Notes: generated by a model from the letters alone, not told the origin. A stretch of DNA of 50,957 nucleotides from Oscillospiraceae bacterium (GCA_902769255.1 CACXOM010000010.1:36090-87046), one strand, 5' to 3'; shown: positions 41,276 to 50,921, counted from the stretch's first letter. Numbers and translations are program-made.

Positions 41276-42742
41276 ATGTTAAACAGCAGAAAGTACGATG
41301 TGCTTATTTTAGGTTCGGGCGTTTCCGGACTTTATTCTGCGTTGAATCTTGATTCTGATTTAGATGTTTTGTTGATTTCAAAGGCGGAACTAAAACTTTC
41401 AAACTCTTCGCTTGCACAAGGCGGTGTCGCCGCTGTTTTAGACAAGCAAAACGACAATTTCGACTTGCATTTTGAAGATACTATGATTGCAGGCAGACAG
41501 GCTAATGATAAACACGCAGTTAGAGTTTTGGTTGAAAACGGCCCTGCCGATGTTATGAACATTGTTAACATGGGGGTTGATTTTGACAGAAACGCTGACG
41601 GCTCACTTAATATGACGCTCGAAGGCGGTCATTCACGCCACAGAATTGTGCATCACAAAGACTCAACCGGCGATGAAATGACTACCGTATTAATTGAAAA
41701 AGTTAAAGCCTTGCCAAATGTTGAAGTTTGTGAAAATACGCTTTGCGTTGATGTTAATCACGCAAATGACGGCTATTTTGCAACGCTACTTAAAGACGGT
41801 GAATATATAACCGTTTCGGCTTCGTTTTTGATTTTGGCGACAGGCGGAATAGGCAGAGTTTACAAATATACCACCAATTCCAAAATTGCAACGGGCGACG
41901 GCATAAGGTTTGCTTATGAACTTGGCGCAAAAATAAAAGACCTTGACTATATTCAGTTTCACCCTACCGCTTTTGCCGCATCATCAGGCAGAGAACGCTT
42001 TTTAATCAGCGAGGCAGTCAGAGGCGAGGGTGCTTATCTTTTAAATTGCAATAAAGAGCGGTTTATGCACCGCTATGACGAGCGGTTGGAACTCGCCCCG
42101 AGAGATAAAGTTTCGCACTCAATAATGATGGAATATCGCCGAACAGGTTCAGACAAGTTTTATCTTGATATTTCAAGGCTTGACAGCGAATTTTTGAAAA
42201 ACAGATTTCCGCTGATTTACGGAAGATGTTTGGAAGAGGGAATTGACTTAACCAAAGAGCCTATTCCTGTTTTCCCTTGCCACCACTATTTAATGGGCGG
42301 AATTCAAGTAGACGACAATTCTTATACCGGGATTTCAAGGCTTTATGCGGTTGGCGAGTGTTCAAACACAGGCGTTCACGGCAAAAACCGTCTTGCCTCA
42401 AACTCACTTTTAGAGGCGCTTGTTTTTTCAAAACGAGCCGCCAAAGAAATAAACCGTCAGGCTCACGAGCCTACTTTTGTAGCAGTTCACGGCGCACCGC
42501 CCGAATTTAAAAACGGCGTTGCCCCGTTGCCGAGCGGAATTAGAACAAAAATAAGAGATATAATGCAAAAAGCGCATTTTGTTATACCCGACCAAAACGC
42601 CGCCGAAAAAGGTTTGAAAATAATTGAGCAAATTAGGCGCAGGCTTGATAACGATAAATTTTTAAAAAATGCGGATTATGAGGAGGCAAAAAGCCTTGCA
42701 ACCGTTGCCGCAATAGTTTTGAGAGGAGCAATTAACCGATGA
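41276..42742 (+). CDS. nadB: L-aspartate oxidase
   Basis: The 488-aa protein has FAD motif LGSGVSGLYSALNL, SSLAQGGVAAVLDKQND, GGHSRHRIVHHKDSTG and GKNRLASNSLLEAL, all diagnostic of NadB. It oxidises aspartate to iminoaspartate, the first step of NAD synthesis, using an acceptor such as fumarate in anaerobes. AAGGTG lies before the ATG. It overlaps nadC by 4 nt. The quinolinate synthase gene nadA is not adjacent. Confidence 0.95.
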   Translation: MLNSRKYDVLILGSGVSGLYSALNLDSDLDVLLISKAELKLSNSSLAQGGVAAVLDKQNDNFDLHFEDTMIAGRQANDKHAVRVLVENGPADVMNIVNMGVDFDRNADGSLNMTLEGGHSRHRIVHHKDSTGDEMTTVLIEKVKALPNVEVCENTLCVDVNHANDGYFATLLKDGEYITVSASFLILATGGIGRVYKYTTNSKIATGDGIRFAYELGAKIKDLDYIQFHPTAFAASSGRERFLISEAVRGEGAYLLNCNKERFMHRYDERLELAPRDKVSHSIMMEYRRTGSDKFYLDISRLDSEFLKNRFPLIYGRCLEEGIDLTKEPIPVFPCHHYLMGGIQVDDNSYTGISRLYAVGECSNTGVHGKNRLASNSLLEALVFSKRAAKEINRQAHEPTFVAVHGAPPEFKNGVAPLPSGIRTKIRDIMQKAHFVIPDQNAAEKGLKIIEQIRRRLDNDKFLKNADYEEAKSLATVAAIVLRGAINR

Positions 42743-43575
42743 AATTACTTGACTTTTATGTTGATGATTTAATTAAAACCGCCCTGCAAGAAGATATTAA
42801 TTATATCGATACTTCGGCGGATTTGGTTATTGATGAAAACGATACTACCACCGCTTATTTTGAGGCAAAAGCCGAGGGCGTGCTTTGCGGACTTGAAATT
42901 GCGCTTAGGGTTTTTGAACTTTTAGATAAAGATTTTAAAGCGAAAGTTTATAAAAAAGACGGCGAAAAAGTTAAAAAAGGTGATATTATTGCCGACCTTT
43001 CGGGCCATACTGTAAAACTTTTAAAAGGCGAGCGCACCGCACTTAACCTTTTGCAACATATGTCAGGTATCGCAACTATGACTAACAAAGCGGTAACACT
43101 TTGCAAAGGTACTAATGCGAGCGTTGCAGATACAAGAAAAACTTTACCGGGACTTCGTGCTATTCAAAAATATGCCGTAACGGTAGGTGGCGGCAGAAAT
43201 CACCGCTATAACCTTTCAGATGCGGTTATGTTAAAAGATAATCATATCGACGCTTGCGGCGGGGTTACAAAAGCAGTCGAAAAATGTCGAAAAAACCTCG
43301 GTCATATGGTAAAAATTGAGGTTGAAACCAGAAATTTAAAAGAAGTTGAAGAAGCGTTAAAAACAGGCGTTGAAGTAATAATGCTTGATAATATGGACAT
43401 TGAAACTATGAAAACGGCCGTTGAAATGAATAACGGCAAAGCGCTTTTAGAAGCGAGCGGAAACATTACCGATGAAACTATTTCAGCGGTTGCAAAAACA
43501 GGGGTTGATATTATTTCAATCGGTGCGCTTACACATTCAGTAAAAGCGTTTGACATTTCAATGAAAATTAAATAA
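42739..43575 (+). CDS. nadC: Quinolinate phosphoribosyltransferase
   Basis: The 278-aa protein carries ERTALNLLQHMSGIAT, DTRKTLPGLRAIQKYAV (the phosphoribosyl site), GGGRNHRYNLSDAVMLKDNHI and the C-terminal SIGALTHSVKAFDISM. It makes nicotinate mononucleotide from quinolinate and PRPP. The start overlaps the nadB stop (ATGA). Confidence 0.96.
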   Translation: MKLLDFYVDDLIKTALQEDINYIDTSADLVIDENDTTTAYFEAKAEGVLCGLEIALRVFELLDKDFKAKVYKKDGEKVKKGDIIADLSGHTVKLLKGERTALNLLQHMSGIATMTNKAVTLCKGTNASVADTRKTLPGLRAIQKYAVTVGGGRNHRYNLSDAVMLKDNHIDACGGVTKAVEKCRKNLGHMVKIEVETRNLKEVEEALKTGVEVIMLDNMDIETMKTAVEMNNGKALLEASGNITDETISAVAKTGVDIISIGALTHSVKAFDISMKIK

Positions 43576-43586
43576 GGAGTTTTCTC

Positions 43587-44147
43587 ATGGACGTTTTTTT
43601 TGAGCAAATTATTAAAAAGAAGCAAAACGCTTTGCAAAAATTTTTAAAAATCGGGTTTATTGTAACCGCAATAATTTTAATTGTTTTTGTTTTGTTTTAT
43701 GCGGTTTTGCTTATGGGTTCGGGCAACCCAAAATATTCAATAGTCGCTTCGCTATTATTGCTCGCCTGCTTTGGCATAGGCTATTTAACAAGGTGGTATG
43801 TAAAACGCCTTTATTTAGAATATGAATATTCAATAACCAACGGCGATTTTGATATTGACAGAATTATAGGCAAAGCGAAAAGAGAGCGCATTATTTCAAC
43901 TAATTGTAAAGATTTTGAAGAGTTCGGCGTTTATGACGAAAACACAATTAAAAGGTTTGAAAACCGTGAGTTTGACTCAAAGGTAATAGCCGCAAATTTG
44001 GCAGAAAGTCCGCTTTATTATGCGGTTGTAACTCACAAAACGGCAGGCTCGGTTTTAATTGTAATTCAGCCAAACGAGCGAATTTTAGGCGCTTTAAAAA
44101 AATTCATTCCAAAAGCGGTGTCAAAAGATGTTTTCGGTTGGAATTGA
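43587..44147 (+). CDS. Two-helix membrane protein, DUF6106-like
   Basis: The 186-aa protein has a short cytoplasmic start (VFFEQIIKKKQN) followed by two membrane helices (about 24-48 and 52-68). The soluble remainder contains LYLEYEYSITNGDFDIDRIIGKAKRERI. I recall this pattern from DUF6106 proteins of Clostridia, without an assigned function. It starts 11 bp after nadC with AAGGAG, and its last 20 nt overlap acpS. Confidence 0.7.
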   Translation: MDVFFEQIIKKKQNALQKFLKIGFIVTAIILIVFVLFYAVLLMGSGNPKYSIVASLLLLACFGIGYLTRWYVKRLYLEYEYSITNGDFDIDRIIGKAKRERIISTNCKDFEEFGVYDENTIKRFENREFDSKVIAANLAESPLYYAVVTHKTAGSVLIVIQPNERILGALKKFIPKAVSKDVFGWN

Positions 44148-44481
44148 TTTAGTCGAAATTTGTCGAATTGAAAAATCGCTCGAAAACCCCGCCTTTTTAA
44201 AAAAATATTTCGGCAAAAATGAAATTTTAGAGTTAAAGTTAAAAAGTTTTAAAGCCGAAAGCGTTGCAGGCGCATTTTGCGCAAAAGAAGCGTTTTTAAA
44301 GTCGCTCGAAAAAGGGCTTGGCGCTTATTCTTTAAACGAAATTGAAGTTTTGCACAAAAAAAGCGGTGCGCCTTACTTTTTGCTTTCCGGCAAAGCAAAA
44401 CAGGAAAATGAGAATAAAAATTTTTCTTTAAGCATTACCCATACAAAAGATTTAGCACAAGCGATTGTAATTGCTCAATAA
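44128..44481 (+). CDS. acpS: Holo-[acyl-carrier-protein] synthase
   Basis: The 117-aa protein has the metal-binding GIDLVEICRIEK at the start and FCAKEAFLKSL with the conserved CAKEA box. SITHTKDLAQAIVI lies near the end. It transfers 4'-phosphopantetheine from CoA to acyl carrier protein. It overlaps the upstream membrane-protein gene by 20 nt and is followed by a terminator. Confidence 0.93.
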   Translation: MFSVGIDLVEICRIEKSLENPAFLKKYFGKNEILELKLKSFKAESVAGAFCAKEAFLKSLEKGLGAYSLNEIEVLHKKSGAPYFLLSGKAKQENENKNFSLSITHTKDLAQAIVIAQ

Positions 44482-44494
44482 TACTAAAAAAAAT

Positions 44495-44521
44495 AAACGC
44501 CTCGAATTTTCGAGGCGTTTT
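44495..44521. terminator. Bidirectional terminator between acpS and glnS
   Basis: AAACGCCTCGAA pairs with TTCGAGGCGTTT at the point where the two genes converge. Confidence 0.88.
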
Positions 44522-44535
44522 AAAATGTGCTTTTT

Positions 44536-46209
44536 TTAGTTCTTTTTAGCCCAAGAATCTTTTAATGCGACAACACGGTTAATAATCTTTTTGTCAGCGG
44601 TTGAATCTTTATCAACACAAAAATAACCTTGGCGCATAAACTGGAATGTTTTGCCGACTTCGGCATTTGCAACATCTTCGGAAATTTTGCAGTTTTCAAG
44701 TGTTACACAAGAATTCGGGTTCAAATATTCGGTAAAGTCAACATCAGCGTTGCCAACAGGGTTTTCAACCGTGAAAAGTCTGTCATAAAGACGAACTGTA
44801 GCGGTTTCGCAATGCTCGGTTGAAACCCAATGAATTGTGCCTTTAACTTTTCTGCCGTCTGGCGACTCACCGCCGTAAGAAGCAGGGTCATAAGTTACAT
44901 GAACAGCGGTAACTTCGCCGTTTTCGTCTTTTTCGCAAGAAACATATTTAATGAAATATGCGCCTTTTAAGCGAACTTCTTTTTCAGGGCAAAGACGGAA
45001 ATATTTTCTGTTCGGCGGACACTCCATAAAGTCCTCTTTTTCAATATAAATTTCTTTTGAAAAAGTAACTTTTTTGGTACCGAGTTCCGGCATTTCAGGG
45101 TTAATCGGCACTTCAATTTCCTCAGTTTTGCCGTCTTCATAATTATCAATAATAACTTTAAGCGGATTTAAAACAACCATTGCTCGCTCGGCGTTTTTGT
45201 TCAAATTATCACGAACGCAAGACTCAAGCAAAGAATAATCAATAACCGAATTTGCTTTTGAAACGCCTATTTTGCCGACAAAATCACGAATAGCCTCAGG
45301 CGGATAACCTCTACGGCGCATACCCGAAAGCGTAGCCATTCTCGGATCGTCCCAACCGCTTACCAAACCATCGTTTACAAGTTTTAAACAACGGCGTTTT
45401 GAGGTTATTGTATAGTTTAAATTCATTCTTGCAAATTCAATTTGTCTTGGTGGCTCTGCCCACTTTTTAAGTTCTTTAAGTGGCCAGTCATAAAGCGGTC
45501 TGTGGTCCTCAAATTCCAAAGTGCAAAGCGAAAAAGTAACTTTTTCGTCAGCGTCTGAAAGCGGGTGCGCAAAGTCATACATCGGGTAAACGCACCATTT
45601 GTCGCCTGTTCTGTGGTGTGTTGCGTGCAAAACACGGTAAATAATCGGGTCACGCATATTAAGGTTTGGCGAAGCCATATCAATTTTTGCCCTAAGCACC
45701 TTTTCACCGTCAGCAAATTCGCCGTTGGTCATACGCTCAAATAAATCAAGATTTTCCTCAACCGAGCGGTTTCTGTAAGGGCTTTCAATACCCGGCTTTT
45801 CATAAGTTCCGCGATATTCTCTTATCTGCTCGGGCGTTAAGTCGCAAACATATGCCTTGCCTGCTTTAATAAGTTCAATTGCATATTTGTGAAGATTGTC
45901 GAAATAATCAGAAGCGTAATAAATGTTGTCAATATGAAAACCGAGCCATTTAATATCTTCAATAATAGCGTCAACATATTCGGTATCTTCTTTTGTAGGG
46001 TTGGTGTCGTCAAGTCGCAAATTGCAAATTCCGCCGTATTTTTCGGCTGTGCCGAAATCAATACAAATCGCTTTTGCGTGGCCTATGTGCAAATAGCCGT
46101 TAGGCTCGGGCGGAAAACGGGTTTGCACCCTTGAATAAACGCCTTCCTCTAAATCTTTGTTAATAAATTCTTCAATAAAATTGGTAGGTGTAATGTTTGA
46201 AATATCCAT
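44536..46209 (-). CDS. glnS: Glutaminyl-tRNA synthetase
   Basis: The 557-aa protein begins the catalytic core with [17 protein letters not shown] (HIGH motif), [19 protein letters not shown] and the KMSKS-like ITSKRRC. Two anticodon-binding beta-barrel domains follow from about residue 340. It charges tRNA-Gln directly. Having GlnRS beside GltX is of interest because many Clostridia use the GatCAB amidation route. It is 12 bp after gltX in the same direction. Confidence 0.96.
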   Translation of the reverse strand: MDISNITPTNFIEEFINKDLEEGVYSRVQTRFPPEPNGYLHIGHAKAICIDFGTAEKYGGICNLRLDDTNPTKEDTEYVDAIIEDIKWLGFHIDNIYYASDYFDNLHKYAIELIKAGKAYVCDLTPEQIREYRGTYEKPGIESPYRNRSVEENLDLFERMTNGEFADGEKVLRAKIDMASPNLNMRDPIIYRVLHATHHRTGDKWCVYPMYDFAHPLSDADEKVTFSLCTLEFEDHRPLYDWPLKELKKWAEPPRQIEFARMNLNYTITSKRRCLKLVNDGLVSGWDDPRMATLSGMRRRGYPPEAIRDFVGKIGVSKANSVIDYSLLESCVRDNLNKNAERAMVVLNPLKVIIDNYEDGKTEEIEVPINPEMPELGTKKVTFSKEIYIEKEDFMECPPNRKYFRLCPEKEVRLKGAYFIKYVSCEKDENGEVTAVHVTYDPASYGGESPDGRKVKGTIHWVSTEHCETATVRLYDRLFTVENPVGNADVDFTEYLNPNSCVTLENCKISEDVANAEVGKTFQFMRQGYFCVDKDSTADKKIINRVVALKDSWAKKN

Positions 46210-46221
46210 TATTCTTCCCCT

Positions 46222-47862
46222 TTATTTAATCGCATTGTTAATTCTGTTTAAAACACGCTCTTTGCCGAGAAGTTGCATAATCTGGCACAAATCGGGCGTG
46301 TTCTGCCTGCCTGTTACCGCAACACGAATAACTGTTGAAACTTCGGCAACACTGCCTTTAAAATCATCAGGATTTTGTTTGTAAGCTTTCATATCGGTGG
46401 TAAAACCTAACTTTTCGCTCAACGCTTTAACTTTGTTAAACCATTCCGAATTATCATCGTTTTCATCATAAACGCTTAAATATTCGCTTAAAATGTTTTT
46501 AACATCTTCGCTCGAAATTTTTTCGGGGTAATCTTGCGAAGGGGTAAACAATTCATCATAAAAATATGAGCAATAATCTTTAGTTTCGCTCCAAACCGCA
46601 AAATCTTTTCTCGGTTTTTTACCGCCCCTGCCAATAGCGAAAATGCTTTTCGCATAAGCTGTATCTTTATTCAACAATTCAAAATAAACGCCATCAAACT
46701 TTTTCGCCCAAACAAGCAGTTTTTCAACCACTTCGTCAGCGCTGAACATTGAAATAACATTCTTTGAAACATCGTTTAACTTCGCCTCGTCAAAAAGCGA
46801 GCCTGCGGGGTTCATTTTTTTGTGAGAAAATTTAAACTCGTGAGCGTCAGCGGTTTTGTTTGCCCTGCGCCAATCTTCAAAATTAGAGTTTAAAATCGTC
46901 ATCAAATATTCATAAATTGACTCAACAGGGTAGCCTGCCTCTTCGTAAAATGTAAGTGCTGCTTGCGGGTCTTTTCTTTTTGAAAGTTTGCGTTTTGACT
47001 CGCCGTCCATAACCATAAGCGGACCTATGTGCAAATATTTTGGAATTTTAAAATCGAGCGCGCGGAAAAGTTGAATGTGAAACGGCAAAGTCGAAAGCCA
47101 CTCGTCACCCCTTACAACATGGGTTGTGCGCATAAAGTGGTCGTCAATTGCGTGAGCGAAATGATAAGTCGGCACGCCGTCAGATTTTAATAAAACATGG
47201 TCAATATCATTTTCGGTAAGTTCAAGGTTGCCCTTAATTAAATCGGTAAATTTAATTTTGTTTTCAATTGAGCCGTTCGAGCGAAAACGAAGCACCCAAG
47301 ACTTGCCTGCGCTTATTTGCTCTTCAATTTCCTCTATTTCGCGGTCACGCCAAACAGCCCACTTGCCAAAATAGCCGAAGTTTGCCTTTTGCGCTTCTTG
47401 CTTTGCGTGAATTTCGGCTAATTCCTCTTCGGTGCAAAAACAAGGGTAAGCAAGTCCTTTTTCAACCAATTCTTTTGCAAATGTATGATAAATTTCAACA
47501 CGCTGGCGCTGGCGGTAAGGGCCGTAATTTCCTTTGTCGCCGTCAATTGTTGCGCCCTCGTCAAAATTAATCGAATAATGTTTAAGCGAATTAATAACTG
47601 TTTCAACTGCGCCTTTAACCTCACGCTTGGCGTCAGTATCTTCAATTCTTAAATACAAAACACCGCCTGTTTGGTGCGCAATTCGCTCGCTGGTAAGCAC
47701 TTGAACAAAATTGCCCAAATGCACAAATCCCGTAGGGCTTGGCGCCATTCGTGATACGGCCGCCCCTTCGGGCAAATCTCTTAAAGGATATTTTTCTTCC
47801 CAATAATCTCTTGTATATTTCACATCGGGAAACAAAAGGTCTGCTAATTTTTTGTAATCCAA
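46222..47862 (-). CDS. gltX: Glutamyl-tRNA synthetase
   Basis: The protein is about 546 aa, with the start chosen at TTG 47862, 9 nt after GAGAGG; the upstream in-frame ATG has no ribosome site. HIGH-type PSPTGFVHLGN, DTDAKREVKGAV and KMSKS-type KRKLSKRKDPQAAL are present, with a long helical anticodon domain. It charges tRNA-Glu. It lies upstream of glnS, forming a two-gene aminoacylation unit. Confidence 0.94.
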   Translation of the reverse strand: MDYKKLADLLFPDVKYTRDYWEEKYPLRDLPEGAAVSRMAPSPTGFVHLGNFVQVLTSERIAHQTGGVLYLRIEDTDAKREVKGAVETVINSLKHYSINFDEGATIDGDKGNYGPYRQRQRVEIYHTFAKELVEKGLAYPCFCTEEELAEIHAKQEAQKANFGYFGKWAVWRDREIEEIEEQISAGKSWVLRFRSNGSIENKIKFTDLIKGNLELTENDIDHVLLKSDGVPTYHFAHAIDDHFMRTTHVVRGDEWLSTLPFHIQLFRALDFKIPKYLHIGPLMVMDGESKRKLSKRKDPQAALTFYEEAGYPVESIYEYLMTILNSNFEDWRRANKTADAHEFKFSHKKMNPAGSLFDEAKLNDVSKNVISMFSADEVVEKLLVWAKKFDGVYFELLNKDTAYAKSIFAIGRGGKKPRKDFAVWSETKDYCSYFYDELFTPSQDYPEKISSEDVKNILSEYLSVYDENDDNSEWFNKVKALSEKLGFTTDMKAYKQNPDDFKGSVAEVSTVIRVAVTGRQNTPDLCQIMQLLGKERVLNRINNAIK

Positions 47863-47943
47863 ATTAAACTTCCTCTCAAAAAATACTATATCTAATATAT
47901 TATTACATATTTTAATCAAAAAAACAACACTTTTTAATAAAAA

Positions 47944-47972
47944 AACGCTTTTAGCATAGCGCTAAAAGCATT
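47944..47972 (-). terminator. Terminator of the spoVA operon
   Basis: On the minus strand AAATGCTTTTAGCGC pairs with GCTAAAAGCGTT, followed by TTTTTTA, 14 nt after the last small gene. Confidence 0.82.
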
Positions 47973-47985
47973 TTATTTTAAATTT

Positions 47986-48261
47986 TTAACTAAAAATAAA
48001 GTAAATTACAGCGCAAAGTAGCAAAAAATAGCCTGCCAAAATAAAAAACAGTCGTCTGTGTCGCTTTCGCCCACTTTCTAAATCATATTCAAATCTTTTG
48101 CCCTCAAAAGCGGTTTTGTCAATAAATTTTTTAGCGCTATTTTGCAGTTTTGCGTTGCTTTTGTTAGAAAATTCGGGGCGAACATAAAAAACCGCTTTTT
48201 CAAAAATGTCGCTTTTTGTGTCGTTCACCTCAATAATAACCTTGTTCACGCCTTTAATCAT
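47986..48261 (-). CDS. Small single-pass membrane protein in the spoVA operon
   Basis: This 91-aa protein is not recognised. The first 65 residues are hydrophilic and charged (VIIEVNDTKSDIFEKAVFYVRPE, FEYDLESGRKRHRR), followed by one C-terminal membrane helix (LFFILAGYFLLLCAVIYFIF). The ATG overlaps the spoVAD stop (ATGA), so translation is coupled. In most Clostridia a spoVAE gene would occupy this position, but SpoVAE is a multi-pass membrane protein, and this protein does not look like one. It may be a lineage-specific spore membrane protein. Confidence 0.75.
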   Translation of the reverse strand: MIKGVNKVIIEVNDTKSDIFEKAVFYVRPEFSNKSNAKLQNSAKKFIDKTAFEGKRFEYDLESGRKRHRRLFFILAGYFLLLCAVIYFIFS

Positions 48262-49274
48262 AACTTACACCCCTCAATCTCAACCAAATGCGCAACGCTC
48301 GGAATCGAAAGCCCCTGATTTTGCGAAGTCGGCGACAAAAGCGCCCCTGTTGCGCAAAAAAGCATTTTTTTAATCTCGCCGTTTTTTAGTTTTTGCATAA
48401 TATGCCCTGCAAAAACGCTTGCCGAGCAACCGCAACCCGAACCGCCTGCAACGCATTTTTCATCGTTCAAATCAAAAATAATAAGTCCGCAGTCGTCGTG
48501 CTGTTTTGATATGTCAATACCCTCTTTTTTCAGCAGTTCAACAACCAATTTTGAGCCAATTTTTCCTAAATCGCCCGTCAAAATAAGGTCAAAATCTTCG
48601 AGGCGCTTGCTCGTGTCTTCAAGGTAAGTTTTAATAGTATCGGCAGCCGCCGGCGCCATAGCCGCCCCCATATTGTTAGCGTCTGTAATGTCGTAATCTT
48701 TAATTTTTCCGAAAGTTACCGCTTTAATTTGCGGTGCGTTTTTGTTCTCCGCCAACAAAAATGCGCCCGCACCCGTAACCGTTCTTTGCGAGTTAGGCGT
48801 TCTTTTTGAGCCGTAAGTCAGCGGAAAACGAAACTGTCTTTCAGCGGTGCAAAAATGCGAAGAAGCCGTGCAAAGAGCGTGTTTTGCCGCCCCCGACTCA
48901 ATAAAAATTGCGCCAATTCCCATTTCAAGCGCCGAAGCGGAGCAGGCAGAAAAAACGCTAAAATGCGGGAGGCAAAAATCTTTTATCGCAAAAGTCGAGG
49001 CGATACTTTGGTCGAGCAAATCGCCCGTTATCGCAATGTCAATATCGCTTTGCGAGATTTGCGACTTTTTTAAAACCTTACTTATCGCCTGTTTTATCAT
49101 CTCGCTTTCCGCCGCCTCATATGTTTTTTGCCCCAAATAATCGTCTTCAAAATGCAAGTCGAAAGTAGATGAGAGCGGACCTTCGCCCTCAACCTTGCCG
49201 ACACAGCAGGCGCTGTTTAAAATCGCAATGTTTTTGTCAAAAACAACAGTCTGTTTCCCTATTTTTCTCGCCAT
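48258..49274 (-). CDS. spoVAD: Stage V sporulation protein AD
   Basis: The 338-aa protein has the start chosen at ATG 49274, which follows AAAGGGCGG and gives the family N terminus MARKIGKQTVVF; a TTG at 49292 would add six residues. The thiolase-like fold shows FSACSASALEMGIGA, GDLLDQSIAS and AGGSGCGCSASVF. SpoVAD binds dipicolinic acid and takes part in its uptake into spores. It is coupled to spoVAC upstream and to a small membrane-protein gene downstream. Confidence 0.95.
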   Translation of the reverse strand: MARKIGKQTVVFDKNIAILNSACCVGKVEGEGPLSSTFDLHFEDDYLGQKTYEAAESEMIKQAISKVLKKSQISQSDIDIAITGDLLDQSIASTFAIKDFCLPHFSVFSACSASALEMGIGAIFIESGAAKHALCTASSHFCTAERQFRFPLTYGSKRTPNSQRTVTGAGAFLLAENKNAPQIKAVTFGKIKDYDITDANNMGAAMAPAAADTIKTYLEDTSKRLEDFDLILTGDLGKIGSKLVVELLKKEGIDISKQHDDCGLIIFDLNDEKCVAGGSGCGCSASVFAGHIMQKLKNGEIKKMLFCATGALLSPTSQNQGLSIPSVAHLVEIEGCKL

Positions 49275-49288
49275 AAAACCGCCCTTTC

Positions 49289-49726
49289 TCAAAACAAATT
49301 TACTATATAAATAATAATTCCAAAAACCCAGCCTGAGAATAATCCGTAAACAATAACCGGCCCCGAAATTTTAAAAATATTTGCGCCTATTCCTAAAATA
49401 TGCCCCTCCGGCTTAAACTCAATAGCAGGCGAGGCGCAAGCGTTCGCAAACCCCGTTATAGGCACAAGCGTTCCGGCGCCGGCGAATTTTGCAATTTTCG
49501 GGTAAATGTTAAGCCCCGTCAGTATTATCGCAATCGCAATCAGCGTAATGCTTGAAAGCGTTTTAGCATCTAAGGTGCTACTTCCCAAAAATTTAAAGGC
49601 ATCGCAAAGTGATTGCCCCAAAACGCAAATTAAACCGCCCGTAAAAAATGCAAAAAAACAGTCTTTTAAAACAAAAGATTTGTTGTTCGCCTTGTCAACC
49701 AGTTTAGAATATTCTTTATTTGTCAA
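49289..49726 (-). CDS. spoVAC: Stage V sporulation protein AC
   Basis: The protein is 145 aa from a TTG start after AAGGAGCGAGG. It opens EYSKLVDKANNKSFVLKDCFFAFFTGGLICVLGQ, the SpoVAC signature, and has four membrane helices with GAGTLVPITGFANACASPAIEF. SpoVAC is a membrane component of the dipicolinic-acid channel, mechanosensitive in Bacillus. It overlaps the possible upstream spoVAD start. Confidence 0.94.
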   Translation of the reverse strand: MTNKEYSKLVDKANNKSFVLKDCFFAFFTGGLICVLGQSLCDAFKFLGSSTLDAKTLSSITLIAIAIILTGLNIYPKIAKFAGAGTLVPITGFANACASPAIEFKPEGHILGIGANIFKISGPVIVYGLFSGWVFGIIIYIVNLF

Positions 49727-49831
49727 AATTCCTCGCTCCTTTTTACTTTTTATTATAGTTTTTCAAAAAAATGGTTGAATATTTACGAATTTTTAAATTT
49801 TATTCGGCAAAAATAAGTTTTAGGTGATAAA

Positions 49832-50509
49832 ATGAGCGTAATTAAAACCGAAAACATTGAAAAAATCTATAAAACAAAATCGCAACAAATCGTTGCTCTA
49901 AAAAATGTCGGCATTGAAATAAATAAAGGCGAATTAGTATCAATTGTCGGCTCGTCAGGCTCGGGCAAATCAACTCTAATGAACATTTTAGGCTGTCTTG
50001 ATAAAGCGAGTGGCGGCAAATATTATTTTAACAATCGCAATATCGCCGATTTTTCCGAGCGTGAACTTACAACGCTTCGCCGAGAGAACATAGGGTTTAT
50101 TTTTCAAAAATTCAATCTAATTTCAACCCTAACCGCTCTCGAAAACACCGAATTACCGTTAGTTTATGCAAAAATTCCTAAAAAAATACGCCGACAAAAA
50201 GCTAAAGAGGCGCTAAAAACAGTAGGTCTTGAAAACAGAATGTACCACAAGCCTTGCGAACTTTCGGGCGGTCAACAGCAAAGAGTGGCGGTCGCGAGAG
50301 CAATAATATCAAATCCTGAAATAATTTTGGCAGACGAGCCTACGGGAAATTTAGACGAAAAAAGCGCACGCCAAATAATGAACATTTTAAAAGAATTAAA
50401 CAAAAACGGCAAAACCGTAATAATAATCACGCACGACAAACAAATAGCAAACCAAACCGCACGTAAAGTTATTGTAAAAAACGGCACAACTCAAAACGCT
50501 AATATATAA
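49832..50509 (+). CDS. ABC transporter ATP-binding protein, MacB/LolD type, without a partner permease
   Basis: The 225-aa protein has Walker A GSSGSGKST and Q-loop FIFQKFNLI. The signature is LSGGQQQR, the Walker B is IILADEPTGNLD, and the His-switch is ITHDKQIA. This is the MacB/FtsX-permease-linked subfamily. No permease lies on either side: spoVAC is divergent upstream and a small convergent gene follows. Its ribosome site is weak (TTTTAGGTGAT), and a terminator follows closely. Confidence 0.88.
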   Translation: MSVIKTENIEKIYKTKSQQIVALKNVGIEINKGELVSIVGSSGSGKSTLMNILGCLDKASGGKYYFNNRNIADFSERELTTLRRENIGFIFQKFNLISTLTALENTELPLVYAKIPKKIRRQKAKEALKTVGLENRMYHKPCELSGGQQQRVAVARAIISNPEIILADEPTGNLDEKSARQIMNILKELNKNGKTVIIITHDKQIANQTARKVIVKNGTTQNANI

Positions 50510-50521
50510 TATATAAGAAGA

Positions 50522-50545
50522 AACCTCAGGCAAAAACCTGAGGTT
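50522..50545. terminator. Bidirectional terminator after the orphan ABC ATPase gene
   Basis: AACCTCAGG (50522-50530) pairs with CCTGAGGTT (50537-50545). It serves both the ATPase gene and the convergent small gene. Confidence 0.88.
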
Positions 50546-50549
50546 AATT

Positions 50550-50732
50550 TTATTTTATCATATATGAAATGTTTTCCATAAAATCAGAAACACCTTTTAC
50601 AGCGTGTTTCAACTTTTTCTTTGCACTTTTTGCGCCGGTGTTACACATACAGCAGGCAACTGCGCTCGAAACAGCGCCAAGCGCCACTCCTGCAAAAAGC
50701 CCTTTGAAAAAATTGCTTATAGGTTTTGTCAT
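50550..50732 (-). CDS. Small Gly/Ala-rich membrane protein, YtxH-like
   Basis: The 60-aa protein has one membrane segment (FFKGLFAGVALGAVSSAVACCMC), followed by a basic amphipathic helix (AKSAKKKLKHAVKGVSDFMENI). GAGGTGA lies 7 nt before the ATG. The layout resembles YtxH-type stress proteins, but the match is loose. Three Cys sit at the end of the membrane segment. Confidence 0.68.
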   Translation of the reverse strand: MTKPISNFFKGLFAGVALGAVSSAVACCMCNTGAKSAKKKLKHAVKGVSDFMENISYMIK

Positions 50733-50892
50733 TTTCTCACCTCTTTTTTACATTATATTTTTAGTTTGTGACATTTTAACAAAATTATTATATATTATAT
50801 ATGTATAGGCATCTAAATATTGTATAATACAAATAAAATTATACCTAAATATTGAAATTAAAAATTTTTTTAAAAAAAGATAAAAAAGGGGG

Positions 50893-50921
50893 TTGACAAG
50901 AGGGTAAGATTGTGGTATTAT
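50893..50921 (+). promoter_or_regulatory. Strong promoter reading out of the window
   Basis: TTGACA (50893-50898) and TATTAT (50916-50921) are exactly 17 bp apart. The gene it drives lies beyond the window end. The 160 bp before it are AT-rich and show no gene. Confidence 0.75.

Noticed and set aside
49727-49790. Sigma-G promoter for the spoVA operon
   Set aside because: AT-rich sequence offers several loose matches, but none had both boxes at a convincing spacing.
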